From: Bog-473 sp052140165
GTDB taxonomy: Bacteria; Actinomycetota; Acidimicrobiia; Acidimicrobiales; RAAP-2
Reading direction: 5' to 3'
Assembly (NCBI GenBank): GCA_052140165.1
Contig: JBKQUM010000073.1
Location: 1-64,000, forward strand
Length of the DNA: 64,000 nucleotides
The translations under genes and the position numbers were made by a program. This document shows positions 8,575-16,295 of the stretch, piece by piece. Each line of letters starts with the position of its first letter. The stretch's first letter is position 1. The notes under the pieces are model-generated. The model searched no databases, was not told where the DNA came from, and worked only from the letters and a program-made list of their open reading frames with translations.

Positions 8575-8641
8575 GCACCTTCCAGGGCCACCGCTTCCGG
8601 TCCGGGAAGGTGCACGGAGGTACCGGGAAGGTGCACGGAGG
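8575..8641 (+). repeat. 21-bp tandem repeat with a competing inverted copy
   Basis: The 19-base unit CCGGGAAGGTGCACGGAGG occurs at 8602-8620 and 8623-8641 (period 21). GCACCTTCC at 8575-8583 is the exact reverse complement of GGAAGGTGC inside each copy (8605-8613 and 8626-8634), so two alternative 9-bp stems are possible. The rest of the 8553-8756 gap shows nothing I recognise; a weak GACGACG purine run precedes ATG 8757. Confidence 0.6.
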
Positions 8642-8756
8642 AAATTGTGCGCCAGGTAGGGCACGATTGGGAGGCCACCACCAGGCTCGGCCGATCGGGC
8701 GCGCCCGGTCGGGTCGGGCAGGGCAAGCACACGGAGCCAACGACGGAGACGACGAA

Positions 8757-10277
8757 ATGACCTGGAATTACGAGCTGTTCATTGACGGAGCGTGGACCTC
8801 TGAAGGGGCGGAGGGATCGATCGACGTCCTCGACCCCGCCACCGAGGAGGTGATCGGCTCCGTCCCGGAGGCCACGACGAAGACCGCCCTGCGCGCCATC
8901 GAGGCGGCCCGCCGCGCCTTCGACGAGGGCCCCTGGCCTTACATGAAGCCGTCGGAGCGCGCCGCCAAGTTGACCGCGATGGCGGAGATCCTGGAGGCAC
9001 GGGCCAGCGACCTGCGCGAGCTGATCATCGCCGAGACGGGCTCGACGGGATTCCTCACCGACGCCATCCAGGGCGCGGGGTCGATCGGGATGCTGCGGTC
9101 GAACGCCGCCCTGGCCGAGCACTCCTTTCCCTGGGTCGAGAACAACCCGCCGACCGGTGGCCCCACCGGGGTGGGGGGCAGCGCCCTCGTCCGTGAGCCC
9201 ATCGGCGTGGTCGCCGCCATCACGCCGTTCAACTTCCCCTTCATGCTCAACATCGTGAAGGTGGCGCCGGCCCTCGCGACCGGTTGCACCGTGGTCCTCA
9301 AGCCGCACCCCTGGACGCCGCTCGACGCGATGATGATCGCCGAGGCCGCCGCCGAGGCGGGGGTCCCCCCCGGTGTGCTCAACGTCATCACCGGGCACGG
9401 CGAGGTGGGCGACGAGCTCACCTCGAACCCGATGGTCGACATGGTGACCTTCACCGGCTCCACGGCGACCGGCCGGCGCATCATGGCCTCGGCATCGGGC
9501 ACGGTGAAGCGCGTCCAGCTCGAGCTCGGTGGCAAGAGCGCCACCGTCGTGCTGGGCGACGTCGGCGAGGACTACGCCCGGACCATCGGCTTCGGCCAGG
9601 TGCTGGCGCACTGCGGCCAGGGCTGCGTGCTGCACACCCGCCTGCTGCTGCCCGAGCGGCTGCTGCAGGCCTACAAGGAGGGTTTGGAGGCGATGCGGCC
9701 GCTCATCACCATCGGCGACCCCAGGAACGAGGGCACCGTCCTGGGGCCGCTCATCCGGGAGCAGCAACGACAGCGGGTCGAGGGGTACGTGGCCTCGGGC
9801 ATCGAACAGGGCGCGGAGCTGCTCTGCGGGGGCAAGCGCCCTGAGGGCTTGGACAAGGGCTTCTTCTACGAGCCGACGGTCTTCGTGAGCTCCAACGACA
9901 CCAGGATCGCCCAGGAGGAGATCTTCGGCCCGGTCCTCACGGTCGTGCCCTACTCGGGCGAGGACGACGATGCCGTCCGGCTGGCCAACGACTCCGTCTA
10001 CGGCCTGGGCGGCGGTGTGGTGTCGACGTCGGACTCGCGGGCCTTCAACGTCGCCCGCCAGATCCGGGCCGGCCTCGTCACGGCGCAGAAGGTGGGCTCC
10101 GAGCCGCTTTCGGACCTGGGCCCGGGCGGCGGTCAGGGGCCCGGGTGGGGAGCCGACCCGAAGGGCATCGGCCAGAGCGGGGCGTTCGGCGGCTACAAGC
10201 AGTCGGGGCTCGGCCGCGAGTGGGGACGTCACGGGCTGGAGGACTTCACCGAGGTCAAGAACCTGGTCTGGAGCTGA
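8757..10277 (+). CDS. NAD(P)-dependent aldehyde dehydrogenase
   Basis: A 506-residue aldehyde dehydrogenase, paralogous to the one at 1597. The base glutamate is in LELGGKSA (about E256) and the nucleophile in CGQGCVLH (about C290). ATG 8757 is chosen because it begins the family-typical phrase MTWNYELFIDG; an upstream GTG at 8610 would translate the tandem repeat. Near the C-terminus a glycine-rich insertion (about residues 450-470, GPGGGQGPGWG) interrupts the block before GAFGGYKQSG, which is unusual and may alter the oligomer or substrate tunnel. It is followed after 8 bases by an SDR, suggesting an alcohol-aldehyde-acid sequence in one operon. Confidence 0.9.
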   Translation: MTWNYELFIDGAWTSEGAEGSIDVLDPATEEVIGSVPEATTKTALRAIEAARRAFDEGPWPYMKPSERAAKLTAMAEILEARASDLRELIIAETGSTGFLTDAIQGAGSIGMLRSNAALAEHSFPWVENNPPTGGPTGVGGSALVREPIGVVAAITPFNFPFMLNIVKVAPALATGCTVVLKPHPWTPLDAMMIAEAAAEAGVPPGVLNVITGHGEVGDELTSNPMVDMVTFTGSTATGRRIMASASGTVKRVQLELGGKSATVVLGDVGEDYARTIGFGQVLAHCGQGCVLHTRLLLPERLLQAYKEGLEAMRPLITIGDPRNEGTVLGPLIREQQRQRVEGYVASGIEQGAELLCGGKRPEGLDKGFFYEPTVFVSSNDTRIAQEEIFGPVLTVVPYSGEDDDAVRLANDSVYGLGGGVVSTSDSRAFNVARQIRAGLVTAQKVGSEPLSDLGPGGGQGPGWGADPKGIGQSGAFGGYKQSGLGREWGRHGLEDFTEVKNLVWS

Positions 10278-10285
10278 CGGACGAC

Positions 10286-11053
10286 GTGGTGGGTGCGCTC
10301 GAGGGGAAGGTCGCCGTCGTCACGGGCGCCTCGAGCGGCTCAGGTCTCGGCGTTGCCCGGCGCTTCGGCGAGGAGGGGGCCACGGTGGTCATGCTCGCCC
10401 GCGGCGGCGAGCGGCTCGAGAAGATCGCGCCGACGGTCGGCGCGGGCGGGGTCCCCATCGTGACCGACGTGGGCGATCCGCACAGCGTCGGGCGGGCCTT
10501 CGGCGAGATCGGTGATCGGTTCGGCCGCGTGGACGTCCTCGTCAACAACGCCGCCGTCTACCGGCCCTGCCGCGTCGAGCTCCTCAGCGATCTCGACATT
10601 CAACAGCAGATCGCCACCAATTTCGCCGGGCCGGTGCACACCTGCCGGGCGGCCATCCCCCTGCTGCGCGCCGCCGGCGGGGGCGACATCGTCAATACGT
10701 CCAGCGAGTCGACGCTGCACCCCTTCCCCATGCTGTCCATGTACGTCGCCACCAAGGCTGCCCTCGAGGCCTTCGCGGTCGTCCTGGCCCAGGAGGTCCG
10801 CGACGACGACATCCGGGTCACGACGGTGATCCAGGGCGGGACCAACGGTGCCGGTGGCGGATCGACGGACTGGGAGTGGGACCCGGAGCACGGTGCGGCC
10901 GCGATCGACCTGTGGACCAAGACGGGCCTGATGTCGCAGGCCTACGGCCGCAACGGCGGGCAGGAGGTGGCGGCCGTCGGCGACGTGCACGTCTTCATCG
11001 TCACCCGGCCTCGGACCCAGAAGATGGACACGGTCTACTGCCGCAGCTTCTGA
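10286..11053 (+). CDS. Short-chain dehydrogenase/reductase (SDR)
   Basis: A 255-residue classical SDR. The cofactor motif is TGASSGSGLG near residue 15, NNAA follows beta-4, and the catalytic pair is in YVATK with the serine in NTSSES. Starts are GTG 10286 or GTG 10289, only 8 bases after the aldehyde dehydrogenase stop, so the two are likely co-transcribed. It would interconvert an alcohol and a carbonyl with NAD(P)(H). The C-terminal part diverges from common 3-oxoacyl-ACP reductases, so substrate is open. Confidence 0.82.
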   Translation: MVGALEGKVAVVTGASSGSGLGVARRFGEEGATVVMLARGGERLEKIAPTVGAGGVPIVTDVGDPHSVGRAFGEIGDRFGRVDVLVNNAAVYRPCRVELLSDLDIQQQIATNFAGPVHTCRAAIPLLRAAGGGDIVNTSSESTLHPFPMLSMYVATKAALEAFAVVLAQEVRDDDIRVTTVIQGGTNGAGGGSTDWEWDPEHGAAAIDLWTKTGLMSQAYGRNGGQEVAAVGDVHVFIVTRPRTQKMDTVYCRSF

Positions 11054-11093
11054 TCATCGACACCTTGGCAATCACCGACACGAGGAGGAACAC

Positions 11094-11960
11094 ATGGCTG
11101 GACGCGTAGAGGGCAAGGTCGCATTCATCACCGGGGCGGCGCGGGGGCAGGGGCGGGCGCACGCCGTCCGCATGGCCCAGGAGGGGGCGGACATCATCGC
11201 CGTCGACATCTGCCGCCAGATCGAATCGAACAATTACCCGCTCTCGACGCCCGAGGACCTCGCGGAGACCGAGCGCGCCGTCAAGGAGCTGGGCCGCCGC
11301 ATCGTGGCCCGCCAGGCCGACGTCCGGGAGCGTTCCGAGCTGCGCGACGCGCTCGAGGCGGGCCTCACCGATCTCGGACGGCTCGACATCGTCGTCGCGA
11401 ACGCCGGTATCCTCCCCATGGCCCTGGGTGAACCGGAGCCGTCCGACTTCGTCGACGCCACCGACGTCGACCTCCTCGGCGTGATGAACACGGTCGCCGT
11501 CGCCCTCCCGCACATCGTGGACGGTGGCTCCATCATCGTGACCGGGTCCACGGCGGGCCTCATGCCCGGGGCTGCCGACAATCCGGTCATGGGCCCGGGC
11601 GGCGACGGCTACGCGTGGTCCAAGCGGACACTTGTGGGCTACAGCGAGCAGATGGCCCGGCACCTGGCCTCACGATTCATCCGCGTGAACACGATCCACC
11701 CGACCAACTGCAACACCCACCTGCTCCACAACGAGGGGCTCTACAAGATCTTCCGCCCCGACCTCGAGAACCCCAGCCGCGAGGACGCCGAGCCGGCGTT
11801 CAACTTCTTCCAGGCCATGCCCATCCCCTACGTGGAGCCCGAGGACATCGCCAACCTGGCCCTCTTCCTGGCCAGCGACGAATCGCGCTACATCACCGGA
11901 CAGCAGATACGTGTGGATGCCGGGTCGCTGCTGAAGTTCCCGAACGGCCCCGCCAGTTGA
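11094..11960 (+). CDS. Mycofactocin-type SDR oxidoreductase
   Basis: A 288-residue SDR with the cofactor motif TGAARGQGRAHA and the catalytic groups TGSTAG and YAWSK. Between beta-2 and beta-3 it carries the extra segment DLAETERAVKELGRRIVARQ, the hallmark of SDRs that hold NAD tightly and hand electrons to mycofactocin. A clear AGGAGG precedes ATG 11094. In that family the enzyme oxidises alcohols and is re-oxidised by the redox peptide rather than by free NAD+. No mycofactocin synthesis genes are in the window, so this predicts an mft locus elsewhere. Confidence 0.85.
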   Translation: MAGRVEGKVAFITGAARGQGRAHAVRMAQEGADIIAVDICRQIESNNYPLSTPEDLAETERAVKELGRRIVARQADVRERSELRDALEAGLTDLGRLDIVVANAGILPMALGEPEPSDFVDATDVDLLGVMNTVAVALPHIVDGGSIIVTGSTAGLMPGAADNPVMGPGGDGYAWSKRTLVGYSEQMARHLASRFIRVNTIHPTNCNTHLLHNEGLYKIFRPDLENPSREDAEPAFNFFQAMPIPYVEPEDIANLALFLASDESRYITGQQIRVDAGSLLKFPNGPAS

Positions 11961-11985
11961 TCAGCGCGTCCGCACAGAAGGGCCG

Positions 11986-13197
11986 ATGGGCATGACCACC
12001 ACGTCTTCGGAACACGAGATCTATTACGACCCGTACGACTTCGACGTCGACGCCGACCCGTATCCGGTGTGGAAGCGGATGCGTGACGAGGCGCCGCTCT
12101 ACTACAACGAGAAGCACGACTTCTACGCGCTGAGCCGGTTCGACGATGTCAGAAGCTGCAGTACGGACTGGACCACCTACATCTCGGGTAGGGGGTCGGT
12201 CCTCGAGCTCATCAAGAGCGGGATGGAGATCCCGCCGGGGATCATCCTGTTCGAGGACCCGCCCGCCCACGATCTGCACCGAAGTCTCTTGAGCCGGGTG
12301 TTCACGCCGAAGCGGATGGCCGAGATCGAGCCGAAGGCGCGGAGCTTCTGCGCCCGTGCGCTCGACCCGCTCGTGGCCGTGGGCAGGTTCGACTTCATCC
12401 ACGACCTGGCCGCGGAGATGCCGATGCGAGTCATCGGCATGCTGCTCGGAATCCCCGAGGACGACCAGGAGGAGATCCGCGACCGGATCGACGAGGGCAT
12501 GCGGCTCGACGAAGGGAACGCGCCGGGTGAGCACGACGGCCTCGGGGTGCTCGACGGCAGCGGATTCGCGCGGTACATCGACTGGCGGGCGGAGCACCCG
12601 TCCGACGACCTCATGACCGAGCTGCTCAACGCCGAGTTCGAGGACGTCACCGGAACCATCCGGGGGCTCTCCCGCGACGAGATCCTGAACTACGTGGGAC
12701 TCCTGGCCGCCGCCGGCAACGAGACGACGACACGTCTGATCGGTTGGGCCGGCAAGGTGCTCGCAGAGCATCCCGACCAGCGCCGCGAGCTGGCGAAGGA
12801 TCCCGGACTCGTTCCTGGCGCCATCGAGGAACTGCTCCGCTACGAATCGCCCTCTCCGGTCCAGGCCCGTTATGTGACGCGCGACGTGGAGCACCACGGG
12901 GTGAAAGTGCCCGAGGGCAGCGTGCTGCTGATGATGAACGCGGCCGCCAACCGGGACGAGCGGAAGTTCGACGACCCTGACCGTTTCGACATCCACCGCA
13001 CCATGCAGCAACACCTGGCCTTCGGGTACGGGATCCACTTCTGCCTCGGGAGCCACCTCGCGCGGTTGGAGGGCAGGATCGCACTGGAAGAGGTCCTGAA
13101 GCGGTTCCCGAGCTGGGAGGTCGATTGGGACAACGCGGTGCAGGCCCACACCTCGACCGTGCGCGGCTGGGAGTCACTGCCGGTCAGCGTGGGGTAG
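11986..13197 (+). CDS. Cytochrome P450
   Basis: A 403-residue P450. I-helix AAGNETTT (about residues 243-250), ExxR in EELLRYES, and heme loop AFGYGIHFCLGSHLAR with the cysteine near residue 353. Start is ATG 11986 or ATG 11992, 25 to 31 bases after the SDR stop, so the SDR and this P450 may be one operon, a plausible hydroxylate-then-oxidise pair. It is clearly distinct from the P450s at 3816 and 56601. No ferredoxin gene is adjacent. Confidence 0.93.
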   Translation: MGMTTTSSEHEIYYDPYDFDVDADPYPVWKRMRDEAPLYYNEKHDFYALSRFDDVRSCSTDWTTYISGRGSVLELIKSGMEIPPGIILFEDPPAHDLHRSLLSRVFTPKRMAEIEPKARSFCARALDPLVAVGRFDFIHDLAAEMPMRVIGMLLGIPEDDQEEIRDRIDEGMRLDEGNAPGEHDGLGVLDGSGFARYIDWRAEHPSDDLMTELLNAEFEDVTGTIRGLSRDEILNYVGLLAAAGNETTTRLIGWAGKVLAEHPDQRRELAKDPGLVPGAIEELLRYESPSPVQARYVTRDVEHHGVKVPEGSVLLMMNAAANRDERKFDDPDRFDIHRTMQQHLAFGYGIHFCLGSHLARLEGRIALEEVLKRFPSWEVDWDNAVQAHTSTVRGWESLPVSVG

Positions 13198-13277
13198 CAG
13201 CCCCCGCTCCGGCGGTCGCTCCGGATGGTGCATTCGCGCCAATTGCCGGCGCCCGCACCCACAAATCAGCAGGACTT

Positions 13278-13314
13278 GGGACTTTGGTCCCTCCGGCCTG
13301 GGGACCTTTGGCCC
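13278..13314 (+). promoter_or_regulatory. Two DevR/DosR-like boxes in tandem
   Basis: GGGACTTTGGTCCC (13278-13291) and GGGACCTTTGGCCC (13301-13314) match the known DevR/DosR core GGGACTWWAGTCCC at 13 and 11 of 14 positions. Their centres are 23 bases apart, about two helical turns, and the pair lies 60 bases before the membrane-protein ATG. DevR activates genes under hypoxia in mycobacteria. The remainder of the 13198-13373 gap holds nothing else I recognise. Confidence 0.6.
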
Positions 13315-13373
13315 TACGGGGGCCGGTGGTCCGCCCCGACACTTGACCTGTCAATCCAACGTGAGGAGCAGTC

Positions 13374-14024
13374 ATGCAACGAAAGTTCTTCGATGTGTTT
13401 GCGAGCGCCATCGGTTTGGTCATGGTGGTCGCCCTTGTCGTGGCCGGCAGCCTCTTGATGTGGGGCTACAGCTTCGCCAACTCGAACGTGCACAACCAGT
13501 TGGCGGCGCAGGACATCACCTTCCCGACCGCGGCGGAGTTCGCTCACGCCAAGCCGGGGACGGAGATCACCCCGCAGATGCTGCCGTACCTGCTGCAGTA
13601 CGCAGGCCAGCCCCTGACAACGGGTGCACAGGCCGAGGCTTACGCGAATCACTTCATTGCGTACCACCTCGCCGAAATGCCCTACAACGGTGTGTACGCC
13701 ACGGTGAGCGCCGAGTCCCGGGCCAACCCGACCAACGCCAAGTTGGCGGCGGAGGTCAACACGGTCTTCACCGGCACCACGCTGCGGGGACTGCTGCTCG
13801 AGGCCTACGCCTTCAGCGTGATCGCGACGATCGCCTACTGGGCGGGGATCGCGGCCTTCGTCCTGGCCGGCATCATGCTCGTCCTGGTCGCCTTCGGCTT
13901 CTGGCACGCCCGCCGGACTCGTGAGGACGAGGAGCTCCACGTGCGCAACGATCACCTCGTGGTCAAGAGCGAGGGGCAAGACGGGAACGGGCACGTCAAG
14001 GACGTGGAGGCGGTCACCGTCTGA
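13374..14024 (+). CDS. Two-span membrane protein of unknown function
   Basis: A 216-residue protein I cannot assign. An N-terminal membrane helix (about residues 10-32) is followed by a roughly 110-residue, probably extracytoplasmic, loop, a second helix (about 153-178) and a charged cytoplasmic tail. The tail begins HARRTRED and is rich in Asp, Glu, Lys and His. ATG 13374 follows GTGAGGAGCAG. The loop has no cysteines, so no heme or disulfide motif is seen. The two DevR-like boxes just upstream suggest hypoxia- or NO-responsive expression. It stands alone between oppositely oriented units. Confidence 0.75.
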   Translation: MQRKFFDVFASAIGLVMVVALVVAGSLLMWGYSFANSNVHNQLAAQDITFPTAAEFAHAKPGTEITPQMLPYLLQYAGQPLTTGAQAEAYANHFIAYHLAEMPYNGVYATVSAESRANPTNAKLAAEVNTVFTGTTLRGLLLEAYAFSVIATIAYWAGIAAFVLAGIMLVLVAFGFWHARRTREDEELHVRNDHLVVKSEGQDGNGHVKDVEAVTV

Positions 14025-14053
14025 CCTCAGACGACAGCCCCGATCTACATCGT

Positions 14054-14086
14054 CTCCGCCCGGCTCACCTCGTGGGTCGGGCGGAG
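14054..14086. terminator. Candidate bidirectional terminator hairpin
   Basis: CTCCGCCCG (14054-14062) pairs perfectly with CGGGCGGAG (14078-14086) across a 15-base loop, between convergent genes ending at 14024 and 14097. Confidence 0.5.
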
Positions 14087-14096
14087 GCGCGTCTGC

Positions 14097-15284
14097 TCAC
14101 GGTTCGATCGCCAGCTCCGCCAGGACCCGTGCCGTGTCGGCCCCCATTCCGGGGGCGGCCGTCTCCACGGGCCGTGCCCGTGGGGGCGAGACGGCCAACT
14201 CTCCAGGCACGGGAAGGGTCGGACCGGCCAGCTCCGCGCTGATGTCGGACATGGAGACGTCGAGGAGCCAGCGCCCCCCGGTCTGCAGCGCGCCGAGACA
14301 GGCGTCGGCGGCCGCCAACCCGGTGAGCGGGTCGGCGACGGCATCGCCGCAGAACAGTGGATCCCCCCCTCGCCAGACGACGAGACCGCCGGCGGCGCCC
14401 GCGTCGTCGCCGAACGCAACCCGATCGGCCGAGTCACCGGCGCGCCCGTAGCCAGTGATGGAGACCCACACCTGGGGACCTCCGTCCCGCACGATGCTCT
14501 CGGCATCGAGCCCCAGCTGCCTCAGCGCCCGCGGACGGCTGGCTTCGATCACGACGTCGGCTCTCCCGACCAGCCGGTGCAGCGCCCGGATCCCCTCCGT
14601 GCTCCTCAGGTCGAGAGCGACCGAACGCTTGCGCCCGTTCAACAGGTCGAAGAAGTCCTGGGCGCCGCGCCGCGCGCCGTCGGGCCGCTGGGTCGACTCG
14701 ACCTTCACGACGGCTGCGCCCGCCCGGGCCAGGAGGTCGCCGCAGAGTGGACCGGCCCAAAGCGCCGAGAGGTCGACCACGAGCACTCCGGTCGCGTCAG
14801 GACGCGGCGGCGCAGCGCCGAGCGGCGATCGCAGCACGCCGGCGCGCTCCCCCGCCTCGCCGACCCGGGCGACGGGCAGCCCCAGAAGCCCCGCCCTCTC
14901 CAACAGCTGACCCTGATCGCGGTGTTGGACGCTCCGGGCCACCTCGGACCACAGGGCGGGAGCGGAGGCCGGCATGGCGTCGAGCTCCAGCCACGCCGGC
15001 ACCAGCTCCATGTCCTCGGCACGCGGGAGCGACACCGCCAGGAACCCGTCCGCACAGGGCAGCAGCCGGCAGCTCCCGCCGCAGCTGGTCGCGCCGCGCC
15101 GCCAGAGTCCCATGAGGGCGGCGCGCTCGCCGAGGAGGGCCAGCGCGTCCAACTGGTCGAAGCGGGTACCGAGGCGGTCGATGCCCTCCACGAGACCGGC
15201 GGGTGGCCCGAGTGCGTCGTCGACGGTGCCCGTGAGCGCCATCGCGCCGCTGGCCGCCCAGCGCTCCACCGGGCTCTCGTCCAT
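14097..15284 (-). CDS. CaiB/BaiF-type CoA-transferase (family III)
   Basis: A 395-residue family III CoA-transferase-like protein. The CoA-binding block LLARAGAAVVKVE lies near the middle, followed by FFDLLNGRKRSVALDL and GRADVVIEASRPRALRQLG. This order is odd: in standard members that block is at the N-terminus (about residue 30), whereas here some 170 residues precede it, as if the two lobes were swapped or the N-terminal part came from another copy. ATG 15282-15284 begins MDESPVERW. Activity is uncertain; it may have lost the catalytic aspartate. It is divergent from the crotonase at 15406. Confidence 0.7.
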   Translation of the reverse strand: MDESPVERWAASGAMALTGTVDDALGPPAGLVEGIDRLGTRFDQLDALALLGERAALMGLWRRGATSCGGSCRLLPCADGFLAVSLPRAEDMELVPAWLELDAMPASAPALWSEVARSVQHRDQGQLLERAGLLGLPVARVGEAGERAGVLRSPLGAAPPRPDATGVLVVDLSALWAGPLCGDLLARAGAAVVKVESTQRPDGARRGAQDFFDLLNGRKRSVALDLRSTEGIRALHRLVGRADVVIEASRPRALRQLGLDAESIVRDGGPQVWVSITGYGRAGDSADRVAFGDDAGAAGGLVVWRGGDPLFCGDAVADPLTGLAAADACLGALQTGGRWLLDVSMSDISAELAGPTLPVPGELAVSPPRARPVETAAPGMGADTARVLAELAIEP

Positions 15285-15405
15285 GGCGGCAGGGTAACGT
15301 CTCGCGATCCTCGAAGATCTCAGCGCCGACGTCCTCCTCGCGGAGCTGACCAGCCCCGTCCCACTCGACAGGTCCGGTGCGGTCCTGGTCACGCTCGAGA
15401 GGGGA

Positions 15406-16281
15406 GTGCCGGGCCCGATGGGGCCGCTGGCCCACCGTCTGGCGAGCCTGCCGCTCGTCGTCGTCGGTGTGCTGCACGGTGAGGTCGACGAGAACTGGTT
15501 CGAGCTGTGCGACGTCGTCGTGGCGGCGGGCGACCCGGCGCTGGGCGCCATTCAGGAGAACCTCGAACGGTTCCCGCTCACGGCCGCCGCCCTTGCGCTC
15601 CTGCTGCGGGGTCAGCCGGGACGTTCGGTCGACGAGGGCCTGGTGGCCGAGTCCGCGGTCTACTCCGTCCTGCAGTCGGGACCCGAGTTCTCGGCCTGGC
15701 GGGCTCAGCATCCGGTCCGCCACGAGCCAGACGATGGTGCGCGGGTGCGGGTGAAGCGAGAGGGCCCGAGGTTGATGCTCACCTTGACCCGTCCGGACCG
15801 GCTCAACGCCCTCGATGCCCGGATGCGCGATGAGCTCATTGAGGGGCTGGCTATCGCCGCCGCCGACCCCGGGATCACGGTGGTCGAGTTACGAGGGGAG
15901 GGGCCGGCCTTCTGTGCCGGAGGCGACCTCGACGAGTTCGGGAGCCGATCCGATCCGGCCAGCGCGCACATCCTCCGCCTGCAGCGCAGCATCGGGCGCG
16001 AGATGTCGAACCTCGGGGCTCGGACGACGGCTTACGTGCACGGGGCCTGCGTCGGATCGGGCATTGAGCTCGCCGCCTTCACCGCGCGCGTCGTCGCTGC
16101 GGCCGACACCCGGATCGCTCTGCCGGAGATCGGCCTCGGCCTCGTGCCCGGCGCCGGCGGGACGGTCAGCCTCACGCGCCGCATCGGTCGCTTGCGGACG
16201 GCCTGGCTCGCGTTCTCGGGGACCACGATCGATGCTGCCACGGCGCTCGAATGGGGACTGGTGGACGACCTCGAGCCGTAG
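15406..16281 (+). CDS. Enoyl-CoA hydratase/isomerase with an extra N-terminal region
   Basis: About 291 residues from GTG 15406. Residues ~115-291 form a crotonase: NALDARMRDEL, the oxyanion-hole phrases FCAGGDLDEF and GACVGSGIELA, then EIGLGLVPGAGGT. The first ~110 residues look like a decayed crotonase half (LPLVVVGVLHGEVDEN, then CDVVVAAGDP) without the glycine-rich oxyanion loop. The frame stays open upstream to a TAA at 15295 and reads as convincing protein (VLLAELTSPVPLDRSGAVL), but contains no ATG, GTG or TTG, so the true start is uncertain. The C-terminus is short for the family, ending soon after WGLVDDLEP. Confidence 0.72.
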   Translation: MPGPMGPLAHRLASLPLVVVGVLHGEVDENWFELCDVVVAAGDPALGAIQENLERFPLTAAALALLLRGQPGRSVDEGLVAESAVYSVLQSGPEFSAWRAQHPVRHEPDDGARVRVKREGPRLMLTLTRPDRLNALDARMRDELIEGLAIAAADPGITVVELRGEGPAFCAGGDLDEFGSRSDPASAHILRLQRSIGREMSNLGARTTAYVHGACVGSGIELAAFTARVVAAADTRIALPEIGLGLVPGAGGTVSLTRRIGRLRTAWLAFSGTTIDAATALEWGLVDDLEP

Positions 16282-16295
16282 GCGTCCCGGCCCCT

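Noticed and set aside
7908..10232. Long minus-strand frame of 774 codons
   Set aside because: Antisense shadow of the amidohydrolase and the second aldehyde dehydrogenase, both of which show clear catalytic motifs.
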